From Pseudomonadota bacterium (lineage in GTDB: Bacteria; Myxococcota_A; Polyangia; Polyangiales; Polyangiaceae), in assembly GCA_023423895.1 (NCBI GenBank), contig JAFAER010000126.1, positions 52,034-116,033 on the forward strand: a DNA stretch of 64,000 nucleotides, given 5' to 3'. This document shows, one piece after another, positions 45,098 to 53,685 of this stretch. The translations under genes were made by a program, and so were the position numbers. How positions within the stretch are numbered: position 1 is the stretch's first letter; every line of letters begins with the position of its first letter. A model generated the notes under the pieces. That model was not told where the DNA came from and ran no database searches. It was given only the letters and a program-made list of their open reading frames with translations.

Positions 45098-45844
45098 GTG
45101 ACCGCGCGTGAGATGGAGCTGCAGGCGGCACGCGCTCGGCTCAAGGCCCGCGTGATCGCGATTGTCGGCGAGGGAGAAATCCCTCGCTTCGACGAGGCCT
45201 TGAACCATCCGAGCTACGCGAACGAGTCGAGCGAGCCCGACAATCAGCGGCTCGAGTTCCTCGGTGACGCCGTTCTCGGCCTCTGCGTCAGCGAGCTCCT
45301 CACGCGCGAGCGGCCGGAGGCCGACGAAGGTGTGCTCACGCGGATGCGGAGCGCGCTCGTCAATGCCGAGGCTCTCGCGCTCTGGGCGCGCGCCGAGCAC
45401 ATCGGCGCGGCGATCGCCCTCGGGAAGGGCGCGCGTGCGGGAAGCGAGCGGGAGCAGACGAACGTGCTCGCCGACGCCGTCGAGGCCCTGGTCGCCTGCG
45501 TCTACGAAGCGCGTGGGCTCGAGGGCGCGCGCAAGCTCGTCGAGCACGTCATCCGCGAGCCCATGCAGGAGGCGGCTCGACTCGGGACCCGGGACCCGAA
45601 GAGCCTCCTCCAGGAGCAGGTTCAGGCGAGGGGACTGCCTGCTCCGACGTACCGCGTGCGAGGAATGCGGGGACCGCAGCACGATCCGACGTTCGAGGTC
45701 GAAGTGATCGTGGGTGATACGCCGCTCGGCGTCGGCGAGGGCCGTTCGAAACGCGTCGCCGAGCGCGCTGCAGCGCTCGCGGCGCTCAGCGCTTCTCCGA
45801 CGGAATCGGAGCCGGCGCCTGAGGGATCGAGCGGGGAAGGCTGA
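45098..45844 (+). CDS. rnc: Ribonuclease III
   Basis: A 248-residue double-strand-specific endoribonuclease. The RNase III domain has the signature NQRLEFLGDAVLGL and the second acidic site in NVLADAVEALVACVY. A dsRNA-binding domain follows (DPKSLLQEQVQARGLPAPTY ... SKRVAERAAALAAL). It processes rRNA precursors and structured or antisense RNAs. It starts at GTG 45098 or ATG 45113. Its last 59 bp overlap the convergent parvulin-like gene, so the two messages can form an RNase III-type duplex. Confidence 0.95.
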   Translation: MTAREMELQAARARLKARVIAIVGEGEIPRFDEALNHPSYANESSEPDNQRLEFLGDAVLGLCVSELLTRERPEADEGVLTRMRSALVNAEALALWARAEHIGAAIALGKGARAGSEREQTNVLADAVEALVACVYEARGLEGARKLVEHVIREPMQEAARLGTRDPKSLLQEQVQARGLPAPTYRVRGMRGPQHDPTFEVEVIVGDTPLGVGEGRSKRVAERAAALAALSASPTESEPAPEGSSGEG

Positions 45845-46826
45845 GGCCCGCGTCCAAGGGCGGCAAGACGACGATCTTGAGCGGGTCGACGTTCAGGTCG
45901 CGGACATGTTTCGCCCGCAGCTCGTCGATGAGCTTCTTCTCGGCCGCCTCCGTGCGCTCGCGATAGAGCGTGCTCCGGATCTGGGCCGTCGCCTCTTCGA
46001 GTGAACGGCGTGTCGCCGGCACGGTCGTTCGTCTCCAGACGACGGCGAAGCCGCTGCCTTCGGCGACAGGCTGCGCCACGAGATCCCCGTCTTTCGTCGT
46101 GGAGGCGGCCTTCACGAGCGAAGCCTCGACTTTGACGCCCGCTTCGTTGCTCGTCCCATCAGGAGCGAGGAATCCGAGGTTGCCGCCGCGGAAGTTGGTC
46201 GCTTTGTCGATGCTGTGTTCCCGAGCGAGGTCGGTCCACTTCGGGATCGTGAGGTTTTTCTTCGCTGCAGCGAGGACGGTGTCGGCTTCCTCGCGCGTCT
46301 TGCAGAGGATCCGCCACAAGTTCACGCGCTCGGGCGAGTCGAATCGCGAACGGTTGTCCTCGTAATACTTCTCGATGTCCGCGGCCGGGATCTGCGCCGG
46401 TGACGCGAGCTGCCCCGAGCGGATCGCGCGGAGCGTCGCCGTGCTCCGGGCGCGTTGGAGTTGGTGCCGGGGGGGCAGGGCCTCGTCGAGCTTGCGCGCC
46501 TCTGCCCCCGCGCCGAGCAAGAGGTCGCGGACGATGACCTGGTCGACGTATGCGTTCACGATCTCTTCGCGCGTCGCGCCGAACGTCACCGCCTGGAACG
46601 GCGGGATCTCGGCGAGACGATCTTCGAGCTCGCCGACGGTGACCGTTCTCGAGCCGACCTTGACCGCGATCTTGGCGCGCCGGGCTGTGTCGTCCGCCGC
46701 TGACGGCGATGCGTCGGGCGCTGCATGCGACGGTGTGCTCGGCGTGATCCCCATCGCGACGCTCAGGGTCGCCGCAAAGAACCCGGGCGAGAGGCGAACG
46801 AGACGGCTTCGAGGGTGCGGGGACAC
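45786..46826 (-). CDS. Exported parvulin-like peptidyl-prolyl isomerase
   Basis: A 346-residue protein with a signal peptide (LVRLSPGFFAATLSVAMG, cleavage near SHAAPDA). Its N-terminal SurA/PpiC-like chaperone region contains TREEIVNAYVDQVIVRDLLL. The parvulin domain (about 165-275) has DIEKYYEDNRSRFDSPERVN, SIDKATNFRGGNLGFL and DGDLVAQPVAEGSGFAVV. It probably folds periplasmic or outer-membrane proteins. The Pro-rich C-terminus (SIPQAPAPIPSEKR) is encoded in the overlap with rnc. Confidence 0.85.
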   Translation of the reverse strand: MSPHPRSRLVRLSPGFFAATLSVAMGITPSTPSHAAPDASPSAADDTARRAKIAVKVGSRTVTVGELEDRLAEIPPFQAVTFGATREEIVNAYVDQVIVRDLLLGAGAEARKLDEALPPRHQLQRARSTATLRAIRSGQLASPAQIPAADIEKYYEDNRSRFDSPERVNLWRILCKTREEADTVLAAAKKNLTIPKWTDLAREHSIDKATNFRGGNLGFLAPDGTSNEAGVKVEASLVKAASTTKDGDLVAQPVAEGSGFAVVWRRTTVPATRRSLEEATAQIRSTLYRERTEAAEKKLIDELRAKHVRDLNVDPLKIVVLPPLDAGLSLPRSIPQAPAPIPSEKR

Positions 46827-46893
46827 GACCGGCAGACCGTTAGCAGACCCGCGCGTGGACGTCAGGCCGCATCAGTAAGTTCTCGCGCAGTGG

Positions 46894-47409
46894 TCAGCCT
46901 CGAGCGCGCGGACGCCCGCGTTTCACGGTCTCCGCCAGGACCCCCGCCTCGCGAAGGACCTCTTCGCCGATGCCGACGAACCGATAGACCTCGGGCCGGA
47001 AGCTATAGGCGCGATGCAGCCGCTCGACGACGCCGACGATCGACTCGGACGACACGGGGCTCTTCTTCACCTTGGCGACCTTCCGGATCGAGCTGAGAGG
47101 CTCGCCGAGGTCCATGAGCTCCTGCACGCGCTGGAGGATGTCCAGCGGCTTGAGCTCGCGCGAGCCGCGCGCCTTGCCGGCCTCGAGCTCCTTCAAGAGC
47201 CGCTGCCGGCGCTTCTCGGTACGACCGTCGAGTTTGTGCGAGGCCGCACCGCGGCCACCGAGGATGTCGTTGAAGACGCGGGCGACGCGCCGCTTCTCGA
47301 TTGCCTCTGCGCTTCCCCGGCGATTCGGCGCGCGTCCGCGCCCCGACTCGGTCCTCTCGTCGGAACGAGGGCTCTTCCCCACCTTCGTTCGAGCCTTCAC
47401 CGCTGCCAT
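46894..47409 (-). CDS. Basic helical protein of unknown function
   Basis: A 171-residue protein. The N-terminus is Lys/Arg/Ser-rich and probably disordered. Helical segments follow (EAIEKRRVARVFNDILGGRG, RTEKRRQRLLKELEAGKARG), with LKPLDILQRVQELMDLGEPL and SIVGVVERLHRAYSFRPEVY towards the C-terminus. I do not recognise it; the charge suggests nucleic-acid binding. ATG 47409 lies just after a TTGACA/TACCGT promoter-like pair; the ATG 24 bp upstream would sit inside that promoter. Confidence 0.5.
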   Translation of the reverse strand: MAAVKARTKVGKSPRSDERTESGRGRAPNRRGSAEAIEKRRVARVFNDILGGRGAASHKLDGRTEKRRQRLLKELEAGKARGSRELKPLDILQRVQELMDLGEPLSSIRKVAKVKKSPVSSESIVGVVERLHRAYSFRPEVYRFVGIGEEVLREAGVLAETVKRGRPRARG

Positions 47410-47417
47410 CGACCCCG

Positions 47418-47446
47418 ACGGTACGGTGCTCAAATGGCGATGTCAA
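47418..47446 (-). promoter_or_regulatory. Promoter-like TTGACA - 17 bp - TACCGT
   Basis: On the minus strand TTGACA (47441-47446) and TACCGT (47418-47423) have ideal 17-bp spacing. The expected transcription start is within a few bases of ATG 47409, implying a leaderless or very short-leader mRNA. The -10 match is moderate. Confidence 0.4.
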
Positions 47447-47530
47447 CTTGGGTAGTTGTCGTTCAATCGTGCGAACAACGCACTCAATCAAAGCGGCTTA
47501 TCCTCGGGAAAGCTCCTTCCGCACCGTCGG

Positions 47531-48844
47531 TCAGCACCGCCCCTCGGCGATCGCGACGGCGAGCGAGAGCGCTCCGAGCGCGATCAGCGGCCAGGCGCGT
47601 CTGACGAAATCCGGGATGCTGAGCCCGAAGACGGCAAGGGTCCTGCGCGTCGCTTCGCCCTTCCCGAGGACGCGGACGACCTCGCGATCGATCTCGGCGT
47701 GCTCTTCCTCATCCATCGGATCGTCGCCGCGCAGGTAGAAAATGTGGTGCTCGAGCTCGTGCTCGATCGTCTCGCGCAGCTCGTCCTCCCAGTCGAACGG
47801 GCCCTCTTCGCGTTCGATTTTCTCGAACGTCCGGTAATAGACCGTCACCGTCGGCGGTCGCGTCGGAACGGGCGCACCCACCGGAGGCGGAGGCACATAG
47901 CTGCCGAGGAGGGGCTCGCCGCCGTCGTCCACGGCCGGCGTGCCGCTCTCGACGATCAGCTCCACCTTCTCGCCTGGGATCTCGGCGATGAGCGGCTCCG
48001 CGATGGAGTGAGCGAGCTCGACGAACTCGTCGAGCGGCGGGAGCGGAGAGTGCTCGGCATCGTGCGCGCGGTCACGGCCGTACGTCTCGGCGGCCGGACC
48101 GCGGTCGAGCTCGCGAACGACCGGCGCGTCGATCGTGTTTCGTGCCTTGCACTCGGGACAGAACACGTCGCACGCGAGCCGGAGCGGATAGTGAGCGGAG
48201 AGGAATACGTCGACCACCGACCCGAAGGCGGCTTCATCGCAGTCCGCAAGGGTGTGCGCGATCCGGGTCGCGTCTCGGACCGTGCCGAGCGCGGTGATCC
48301 CCAGCGCACGGACGACGGCCTCGTCGATCTCGAGCGGGTCGCGCGCGACCGCCGCCCAGAGCGGCAACACGTCCCGCACCTTCCGGGCGGTCAGCGTGAT
48401 CGTGTTCGCCTGCCGCACGCGTCCAAGGTCGATCGGTGCGGTCGCGAGAGGGACATCGAGCTCTGCGGTCGCGTCGAGCTCCGGATCTCCGAGCTCGCCG
48501 TCCTCCCAAGGTCCCGTCTCGAGGTCGCGGCACGGTTGCGCCGTGAGGACGTGCCCGCAGTTGCGGCAGTCGACCTCGACCTCCTCCTCGTGGACGAGTC
48601 CAGCTTTCGTCAGGAATGCCCGGATGACGTGGAAGTCGGCGAGCGCGAGGTCGTGGACGTCCAGCTCCGTCTTGCCCTGCGCGATCGCGACGTCGCTCTC
48701 GAGCAGCGCAAGCACGTCCGAGAACAAGAACGCTCGTGCGTCGTCCTGCGCGCGCGCAACCGCGATGGCCGCGGACGAGCGCTTGCGGAGCGTCACCCGC
48801 GTCCCGCTCGGCAGCGTGAGCGTCCGGGGCAGGTCGAAGGCCAT
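47531..48844 (-). CDS. Zincin-like metalloprotease-type protein with N-terminal zinc ribbons
   Basis: A 437-residue protein. Residues about 1-250 hold two Cys pairs (VDCRNCGHVL and FCPECKARN) in an unfamiliar alpha/beta region. From about 330, PTVTVYYRTFEKIE leads to ETIEHELEHHIFYL. Its HExxH plus a downstream acidic EEEHAEID match the zincin-like putative peptidase family (PF06262-type, LHEIGHHxGLxDE). One C-terminal membrane helix (AWPLIALGALSLAVAIA) would anchor it. It starts 1 bp after the transporter stop, so the two are co-transcribed. Catalytic activity is inferred only. Confidence 0.6.
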   Translation of the reverse strand: MAFDLPRTLTLPSGTRVTLRKRSSAAIAVARAQDDARAFLFSDVLALLESDVAIAQGKTELDVHDLALADFHVIRAFLTKAGLVHEEEVEVDCRNCGHVLTAQPCRDLETGPWEDGELGDPELDATAELDVPLATAPIDLGRVRQANTITLTARKVRDVLPLWAAVARDPLEIDEAVVRALGITALGTVRDATRIAHTLADCDEAAFGSVVDVFLSAHYPLRLACDVFCPECKARNTIDAPVVRELDRGPAAETYGRDRAHDAEHSPLPPLDEFVELAHSIAEPLIAEIPGEKVELIVESGTPAVDDGGEPLLGSYVPPPPVGAPVPTRPPTVTVYYRTFEKIEREEGPFDWEDELRETIEHELEHHIFYLRGDDPMDEEEHAEIDREVVRVLGKGEATRRTLAVFGLSIPDFVRRAWPLIALGALSLAVAIAEGRC

Positions 48845-48845
48845 G

Positions 48846-49628
48846 TCAGCGCCCGTCGGAGCGGCGGCCGAACGTCTCGTGCTCCTCGGGATCGATCTTC
48901 AACACGCGAATGACGAAAGCATGGATCGCGTACACGGCCGGCGTGAGGAGGATCGCCACGACGAGCTTGATCCCGTACTCGCGCCCGATCTTGGCGAAGA
49001 TCCAGCTCCACCGGCCGGACAGGGTCATCTTGCCGAGGAACGACGTCGGGTCCGCCGCGGCGGTCCAACCCCAGAACACCGCATTGATGACGACCGTGTC
49101 GACGATCTGGCTGAGGAGCGTCGAGCCCGTCGCGCGCAGCCAGAGATGCTTCGACTGCGTGAGGGCTTTCCAGAAGTGGAAGACCTGGATGTCGAGCAGT
49201 TGACCGAGCAGGTACGCGATCATCGACGCGACGAAGAGCTGCGCGCTTCCGCCGAAGATCTTCTCGAACTCCGCCTGCGTGAAGTACGTCGACTCGTGCA
49301 CGGGGAGCACGGTGCCGAGCTGGAGGAGGATCCAGGCGAGGAGCGCCATGGCGAAGCCGACGAAGGTGAGGAAGCGCGCTCCGCGGCGCCCATAGAAGTC
49401 GTTCACCACGTCCGTCAGGAGGAACGTGACGGGGAAGGGGATGATGCCGATCGAAATCGGGCCGAGCGGCGTCGAGATCGTCTTGCCGCCGATGACGTCG
49501 CCGAGCAGCAGACACGACACGAACACCGCGGCGAGACAGACGAACAGCTTGTGCGTCATCGCCATCTCGCGCGTGCTCTGCGGAGGGGCGATGGAAGGAG
49601 GCGCGATGTCTTCTGCGGCGCGAGTCAC
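48846..49628 (-). CDS. yhhQ: Queuosine precursor transporter (YhhQ/VUT family)
   Basis: A 260-residue membrane protein with about six helices. Family marks are LLGDVIGGKTISTPLGPISI, FPVTFLLTDVVNDFYGRRGA, DIQVFHFWKALTQSKHLWLR and STLLSQIVDTVVINAVFWG. YhhQ proteins import the queuosine precursors preQ0/preQ1. The GTG start is supported by GGAGAG upstream; ATG 49565 is an alternative. It lies between a histidine kinase and a zincin gene on one strand. No preQ1 riboswitch is evident. Confidence 0.88.
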   Translation of the reverse strand: MTRAAEDIAPPSIAPPQSTREMAMTHKLFVCLAAVFVSCLLLGDVIGGKTISTPLGPISIGIIPFPVTFLLTDVVNDFYGRRGARFLTFVGFAMALLAWILLQLGTVLPVHESTYFTQAEFEKIFGGSAQLFVASMIAYLLGQLLDIQVFHFWKALTQSKHLWLRATGSTLLSQIVDTVVINAVFWGWTAAADPTSFLGKMTLSGRWSWIFAKIGREYGIKLVVAILLTPAVYAIHAFVIRVLKIDPEEHETFGRRSDGR

Positions 49629-49667
49629 TCGGGGTCTCTCCAGCAGGCCCGCGACTATCGCATCTCT

Positions 49668-51515
49668 TCAGCCGTCTGACGATGGCGGCGCGGCTTCGCT
49701 CGCCGCCGGCGGTCCTTCGACCGGAAGCACGAGCCGGAACACGGCGCCTCTGCCGTTCGCGCTCGGGCCGACGTACGAGAGCTCACCGTTGTGCTCATAG
49801 GCGATGCGCTGCGCGATCGCGAGGCCGAGCCCCGTGCCGTTCGCCTTCGTGGTCGCGTACGGCTCGAACAAGCGATTGCCGAGCTCGGGTGAGATCCCCG
49901 AGCCGTTGTCCGCGACGGAGAACGAGACGTAGTGGCCGTCCGTGTCCGTCGTGAGCGTGACCGCTCCGCCCGGCACGTCCTTCACGGCATCGAGCGCGTT
50001 CTGGACGAGGTTCGTCAGCACCTGGATCACCTGATCGCGATCCGCCCGGATCGCGGGTGCTCGACGCTGCGTGACGTGCGAGAGGTGCAGCTCTCCAGCC
50101 GTCGCCTTGTGCGCCTGAACGACGTGACGCGCGACCTCTTCGACGTCGACGTCCTGCGGCCTCGGAGGAGGCAGACGCGCGAACCGCGTGAACTCCGTGA
50201 CGATGTTCGCGATGCGATGGACCTCGTCGAGCACCGTTCGCGTCGCCTCGTCGAAATATTCGTCGAAACGTGGGTCTTCGCGCGCGCGTAGGCGCCGTAG
50301 CGTCTCGACGGCAGCGCGGATGGGCGCGAGCGGATTCTTCACCTCGTGCGCGACCCGTCGCGCGACCTCCCGCCAGGCGGCGACGCGGCTCGCGGCGGCG
50401 AGGCGACGCCGCGTCACGGCGAGGTCCTTGATCATCCGATCGAACGCGAGGCCGAGCTCACGCACCTCGCCCGATCCCCGCACCTGGAGAGGCTGCGCTT
50501 CGCCGGCGGCCACCTTGCCTGCTTCCTGGGCGAGCAGAGACAGAGGACGCCCGATGCTGCGCGCGAGGACGACCGCCACGAGGAACGCGATCGCCGCCGC
50601 GACGATGGCGAGCAAGCCGACGGTGCGGTCCACCTCCGCGAGGTTGTCCTCGAGCTCCTTGGTCGACTTCACGATCTGGAACGGGAGAGCCGCGCCGGTT
50701 GCGTCTTCGATCCGGCACGTCGCCCGCTCGGCGCCGCCGGCCACGCTTGCGACGGCGCCCGCGGATGCGGACGCCGACGTGGCGACCGGACGGCTCGACG
50801 CCGACGCCTTCGTGCTCGCCGCAGTCTTGGCGGGCTTGCCCTTCCCAGGAGACGGCTTCGTTGCCGGCGGCTTTTGCGTCGGCGTAGGCGCTTCGGCGTT
50901 CTCCTCGTCCACGAGCGGCGCCTGCGGCCACGACGGGACGACCGTGATGCCGAGCGTGCGCGCGATACGGTCGATCATCGGATCGACGTGACGCGCGGCG
51001 ACCATCCCCACGAGCCGCCCGTTCGGCGAAGGCTTCGTGCAACGAGTGACGATCGCCGGCACCGGCTCCATGCGAAGCGCATAGGTCGAAGCGTCGGCAC
51101 GGATGAGCGAGTCGACCTCCGCGGGCGCCATGCCGATCAGCGTGGTCGGACTCGCGCCGACGATGTCGCCTTTCTCGATCCCGACGAGCAGCTCGTCCAT
51201 CCCGAACGCTTTGCGCTCCGTCCTCACGCGCGAGGAGAACGACATCCTCCGCTCGTCGATCTCGCCGCTGTCGATGGCGAGGCCCACCTGCTCGACGAGC
51301 TCGTTGCCCTCGCAAAAGCCGGTGATGAGGGTCCGGTCGGCGTCGGCCTGGCGCTTCACCTCGGCCTGCATCCGTTCGCAGATGCCGCGCACGTCCTTGC
51401 GGAAGCGTTCGGTCTCGGTGGTCACGAGCTGGTAGCGGACGGTCACGCCGACGAGGGCGCTCGACGCCGCCGCGAGCAGGCCGAAGGTGAGCGCGAGTCG
51501 AAGGGCGAGGCGCAA
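49668..51515 (-). CDS. NtrY-like sensor histidine kinase
   Basis: A 615-residue kinase starting with TTG behind GGAAG. Membrane helix 1 (ALTFGLLAAASSALVGVTV) is followed by a periplasmic sensor region of about 260 residues with a Lys/Ala/Ser-rich low-complexity stretch. Helix 2 (VGLLAIVAAAIAFLVAVVLA), a HAMP-like segment (ARSIGRPLSLLAQEAGKVAA) and HisKA (VAHEVKNPLAPI, His near 389) come next. HATPase_c (ADNGSGISPEL, GTGLGLAIAQRIAYEHNG) completes it. No response regulator is adjacent. The downstream transporter starts 39 bp after the stop. Confidence 0.87.
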   Translation of the reverse strand: MRLALRLALTFGLLAAASSALVGVTVRYQLVTTETERFRKDVRGICERMQAEVKRQADADRTLITGFCEGNELVEQVGLAIDSGEIDERRMSFSSRVRTERKAFGMDELLVGIEKGDIVGASPTTLIGMAPAEVDSLIRADASTYALRMEPVPAIVTRCTKPSPNGRLVGMVAARHVDPMIDRIARTLGITVVPSWPQAPLVDEENAEAPTPTQKPPATKPSPGKGKPAKTAASTKASASSRPVATSASASAGAVASVAGGAERATCRIEDATGAALPFQIVKSTKELEDNLAEVDRTVGLLAIVAAAIAFLVAVVLARSIGRPLSLLAQEAGKVAAGEAQPLQVRGSGEVRELGLAFDRMIKDLAVTRRRLAAASRVAAWREVARRVAHEVKNPLAPIRAAVETLRRLRAREDPRFDEYFDEATRTVLDEVHRIANIVTEFTRFARLPPPRPQDVDVEEVARHVVQAHKATAGELHLSHVTQRRAPAIRADRDQVIQVLTNLVQNALDAVKDVPGGAVTLTTDTDGHYVSFSVADNGSGISPELGNRLFEPYATTKANGTGLGLAIAQRIAYEHNGELSYVGPSANGRGAVFRLVLPVEGPPAASEAAPPSSDG

Positions 51516-51670
51516 GGTGTTCTGCTTCCGTCGGACGAAGGACCGAACCGGCCTCGGGCCGGACGGCGCGGACAGGCTACCGCCTCCTGGCCTTCCCGGG
51601 AAAACGCCCGCGCACGATCGCTCATTCGCCCGGATTGCCCCTCCGGACGCGTTGCCGTAGGAAAGACGCG

Positions 51671-52192
51671 ATGAAGTCGCTCGCTCTCGTCGTTCCGTGT
51701 GCGCTCGTGCTCGTCGGGCTCGCGTCTGCGTGCAGCGACGATGACGATACGAAGAGCACAGCGGACAGCGGCGCGCCCGACGCGTCTGCCGATGGCAATT
51801 CGCCGGCCGACGGCGGGCACGGCGGTCACGACTCGGGCGGCGAACGCGACGCGGAGCCCCCGCCGATCCGCTGCACCGACGCGGAGCTTGCGGCGAACGA
51901 CCTGACCGACGGCGGTGTCCTCGAGATCAAGTTCCTCAAGGCGGCGAACCCGAAGCAGTACGAGAACAACTGCGCCACCGTGAAGGTCGGAGCGAGCGTC
52001 AGGTTCTCCGGGAGCTTCAAGCAGCATCCGCTGCAGGCGGCCGGCGGCGACTCGCCCAATCCGATCCCGTACGTCGCGGACGATCAGCCCGATGACGAGC
52101 TCGTCGTCGTCATGCCGAATGCGGGCACGTTCGGCTACGAATGCGAGTTCCATCCCGTCCAGATGTTCGGCGCCATCCGCGTCGTCCCCTGA
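51671..52192 (+). CDS. Cupredoxin (plastocyanin-like) lipoprotein
   Basis: A 173-residue exported protein starting at ATG 51671 after GGAAAG. The signal peptide is LALVVPCALVLVGL with an ASAC lipobox. An Asp/Gly/His-rich linker follows (NSPADGGHGGHDSGGERD). The C-terminal roughly 95 residues are a type-1 copper domain: the first His in SFKQHPLQA, then FGYECEFHPVQMFG supplies Cys, His and Met in the correct spacing. It is probably an electron carrier in the periplasm. The His-rich linker could bind extra metal. Confidence 0.8.
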   Translation: MKSLALVVPCALVLVGLASACSDDDDTKSTADSGAPDASADGNSPADGGHGGHDSGGERDAEPPPIRCTDAELAANDLTDGGVLEIKFLKAANPKQYENNCATVKVGASVRFSGSFKQHPLQAAGGDSPNPIPYVADDQPDDELVVVMPNAGTFGYECEFHPVQMFGAIRVVP

Positions 52193-52386
52193 CGGGCGAG
52201 CGTCGCCGTTGCCGGTCGAGCGCGCCGGCTTCGAAACGAGCGTTCGAGAAGATCGATCCCACGCCACGCGGCTCGGCACCGCGTGGACGCACGTTCGTGC
52301 GTCGTGTGGCTCGACCGTTGCTGATGCGCGATCCCCGCGGCCGCGCGGCGTTCGACGCGCCGAGGACGCGAGAACGGAGGGATCCC

Positions 52387-52908
52387 ATGCGCCAATTCTT
52401 CGTGGGTGTGGTCGGTGTCGTTGCGATCGTCATCGGGGCGTGCAGCTCGGATACGGAGACGACAGGAACCAAAGGAACGACGGCGAAAGGCGGCGATCCG
52501 TCCGACGCGTCCGCGCCCGACGTGAAGGACACGAGCACTCCGCCGCCCGCCCCGACGAACCCTGCGCCTCCGCCGATGACGACGTGCAGCGCCTCGAACG
52601 GCGCCGACGCTTGCTTCGATTGCTGTGAAGCGAAGAGCCCGGGCGGAGCGGCCGTCTACGACCAGGCGTTCCGCGCGTGCGCCTGCGAGCCGACCGCGTG
52701 TGCCACGCAGTGCGCGCAGTCGGAGTGCGCGGACGAGCCGACCGAGCCTGCCCCCGGCGACGGGTGCGCGACATGCCTCGAGGATCAAGCGGAGTGCGAA
52801 CAGGCGGCCGAGGAGGCGTGCTCGAAGAATGCTGCCTGCGCGGCGCTCGCCCAGTGCATCGAGGCGAGCGGGTGCGAAGACGCCGCGGAGCCCGACGGAG
52901 GATCTTGA
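52387..52908 (+). CDS. Cys-rich lipoprotein
   Basis: A 173-residue exported protein. ATG 52387 follows GGAGG, and the signal is MRQFFVGVVGVVAIVIGACS (lipobox IGAC). After a Pro/Thr linker there are 16 or more cysteines in CxxC/CxxxC spacings (CFDCCEAK, CACEPTACATQCAQSEC, CATCLEDQAEC). The pattern suggests several disulfides in a small surface domain. The family is unrecognised; such proteins are frequent in myxobacteria. Confidence 0.65.
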   Translation: MRQFFVGVVGVVAIVIGACSSDTETTGTKGTTAKGGDPSDASAPDVKDTSTPPPAPTNPAPPPMTTCSASNGADACFDCCEAKSPGGAAVYDQAFRACACEPTACATQCAQSECADEPTEPAPGDGCATCLEDQAECEQAAEEACSKNAACAALAQCIEASGCEDAAEPDGGS

Positions 52909-53276
52909 GACCTCGGCGCGGGGATGGCGCTCATGTCGCGTCGGCTCACGTCGCGCCGCGCCGCGCGGCTGCCAGCCGGCTGTGCGGCTCCGCCCGCAGA
53001 TCCTGAGCGTCGTTCCCTTCTGTCACGATCCGTGGGCGCTCCGACGCGGCTCGAAGGCAGCCTGCACCGCCTTCCGAGCCGCAATCGGCTCGCACTGGCT
53101 TCCGAGCCGCGGAAGAAATCGCCGGGGCCATGTCAGGTCCGCTTCCGTCCGGTAGTACCCAGGAACGAAGGCCGCGGAGAAGAATCGCGTCACCCGCACA
53201 CGGTGCCCGCGGCCACTTCGTGCAGCGTCACCGCGAGCCGGTGGAATGCCGGGTCGCGCTCGGAAGGAGAATGACC
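52909..53276. other. 368-bp gap, nothing recognised
   Basis: Contains no gene I can support. One 56-codon minus-strand frame (53023-53193, GTG start) has plausible composition but no ribosome site and no recognisable family. The Cys-rich lipoprotein at 53277 must have its promoter here. Confidence 0.4.
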
Positions 53277-53657
53277 ATGTCCCCGATTCGTATCCTCGTC
53301 ACCGCTCTCGTCGCTTCTTCGACCTCGCTCCTCGCGTGCGCCGCCACGCCGGAAGGCATCGACCTCGAAGAAGAGACGGAAGAGACTGACCAGATTGGCC
53401 AGGTCTCGTCCGCGCTCATCAACAACGGGGGAGGGGCCGGAAGCACGAACCTCACGTCGAAGGAGTGTACGGCGTGCGGGTGCCGGCTCGTGCTCTACGA
53501 GAAGACGGGGCAGTGCAACAAGTACTACTGCGTCTGCGACAGCGACGACGCCGCGAAGTGCGCCGGCGGAAAGGCGCGCACCGTCACCGAGCCGGTCTCG
53601 CCGCCGCTGATCTACGACTTCGGCTCGTTCGCGGGCGGCGGCGTCTTCGCACCGTGA
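53277..53657 (+). CDS. Small Cys-rich lipoprotein
   Basis: About 126 residues. ATG 53277 lies 8 nt after AAGGAG; the ATG at 53271 is too close. The signal peptide is SPIRILVTALVASSTSLLAC. The mature protein has an acidic start, then ECTACGCRLVLYEKTGQCNK with YYCVCDSDDAAKC, a knot of six or seven cysteines. It ends in a Gly/Pro tail. Function unknown. It converges with the FHA regulator, 28 bp apart. Confidence 0.6.
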   Translation: MSPIRILVTALVASSTSLLACAATPEGIDLEEETEETDQIGQVSSALINNGGGAGSTNLTSKECTACGCRLVLYEKTGQCNKYYCVCDSDDAAKCAGGKARTVTEPVSPPLIYDFGSFAGGGVFAP

Positions 53658-53685
53658 GATTCGGCGGTCGCTCGCGGCGTGAGCT

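Noticed and set aside
53023..53193. A 56-codon minus-strand gene with GTG start in the gap before the small Cys-rich lipoprotein
   Set aside because: Plausible composition but no ribosome site, no recognisable family and no supporting context.
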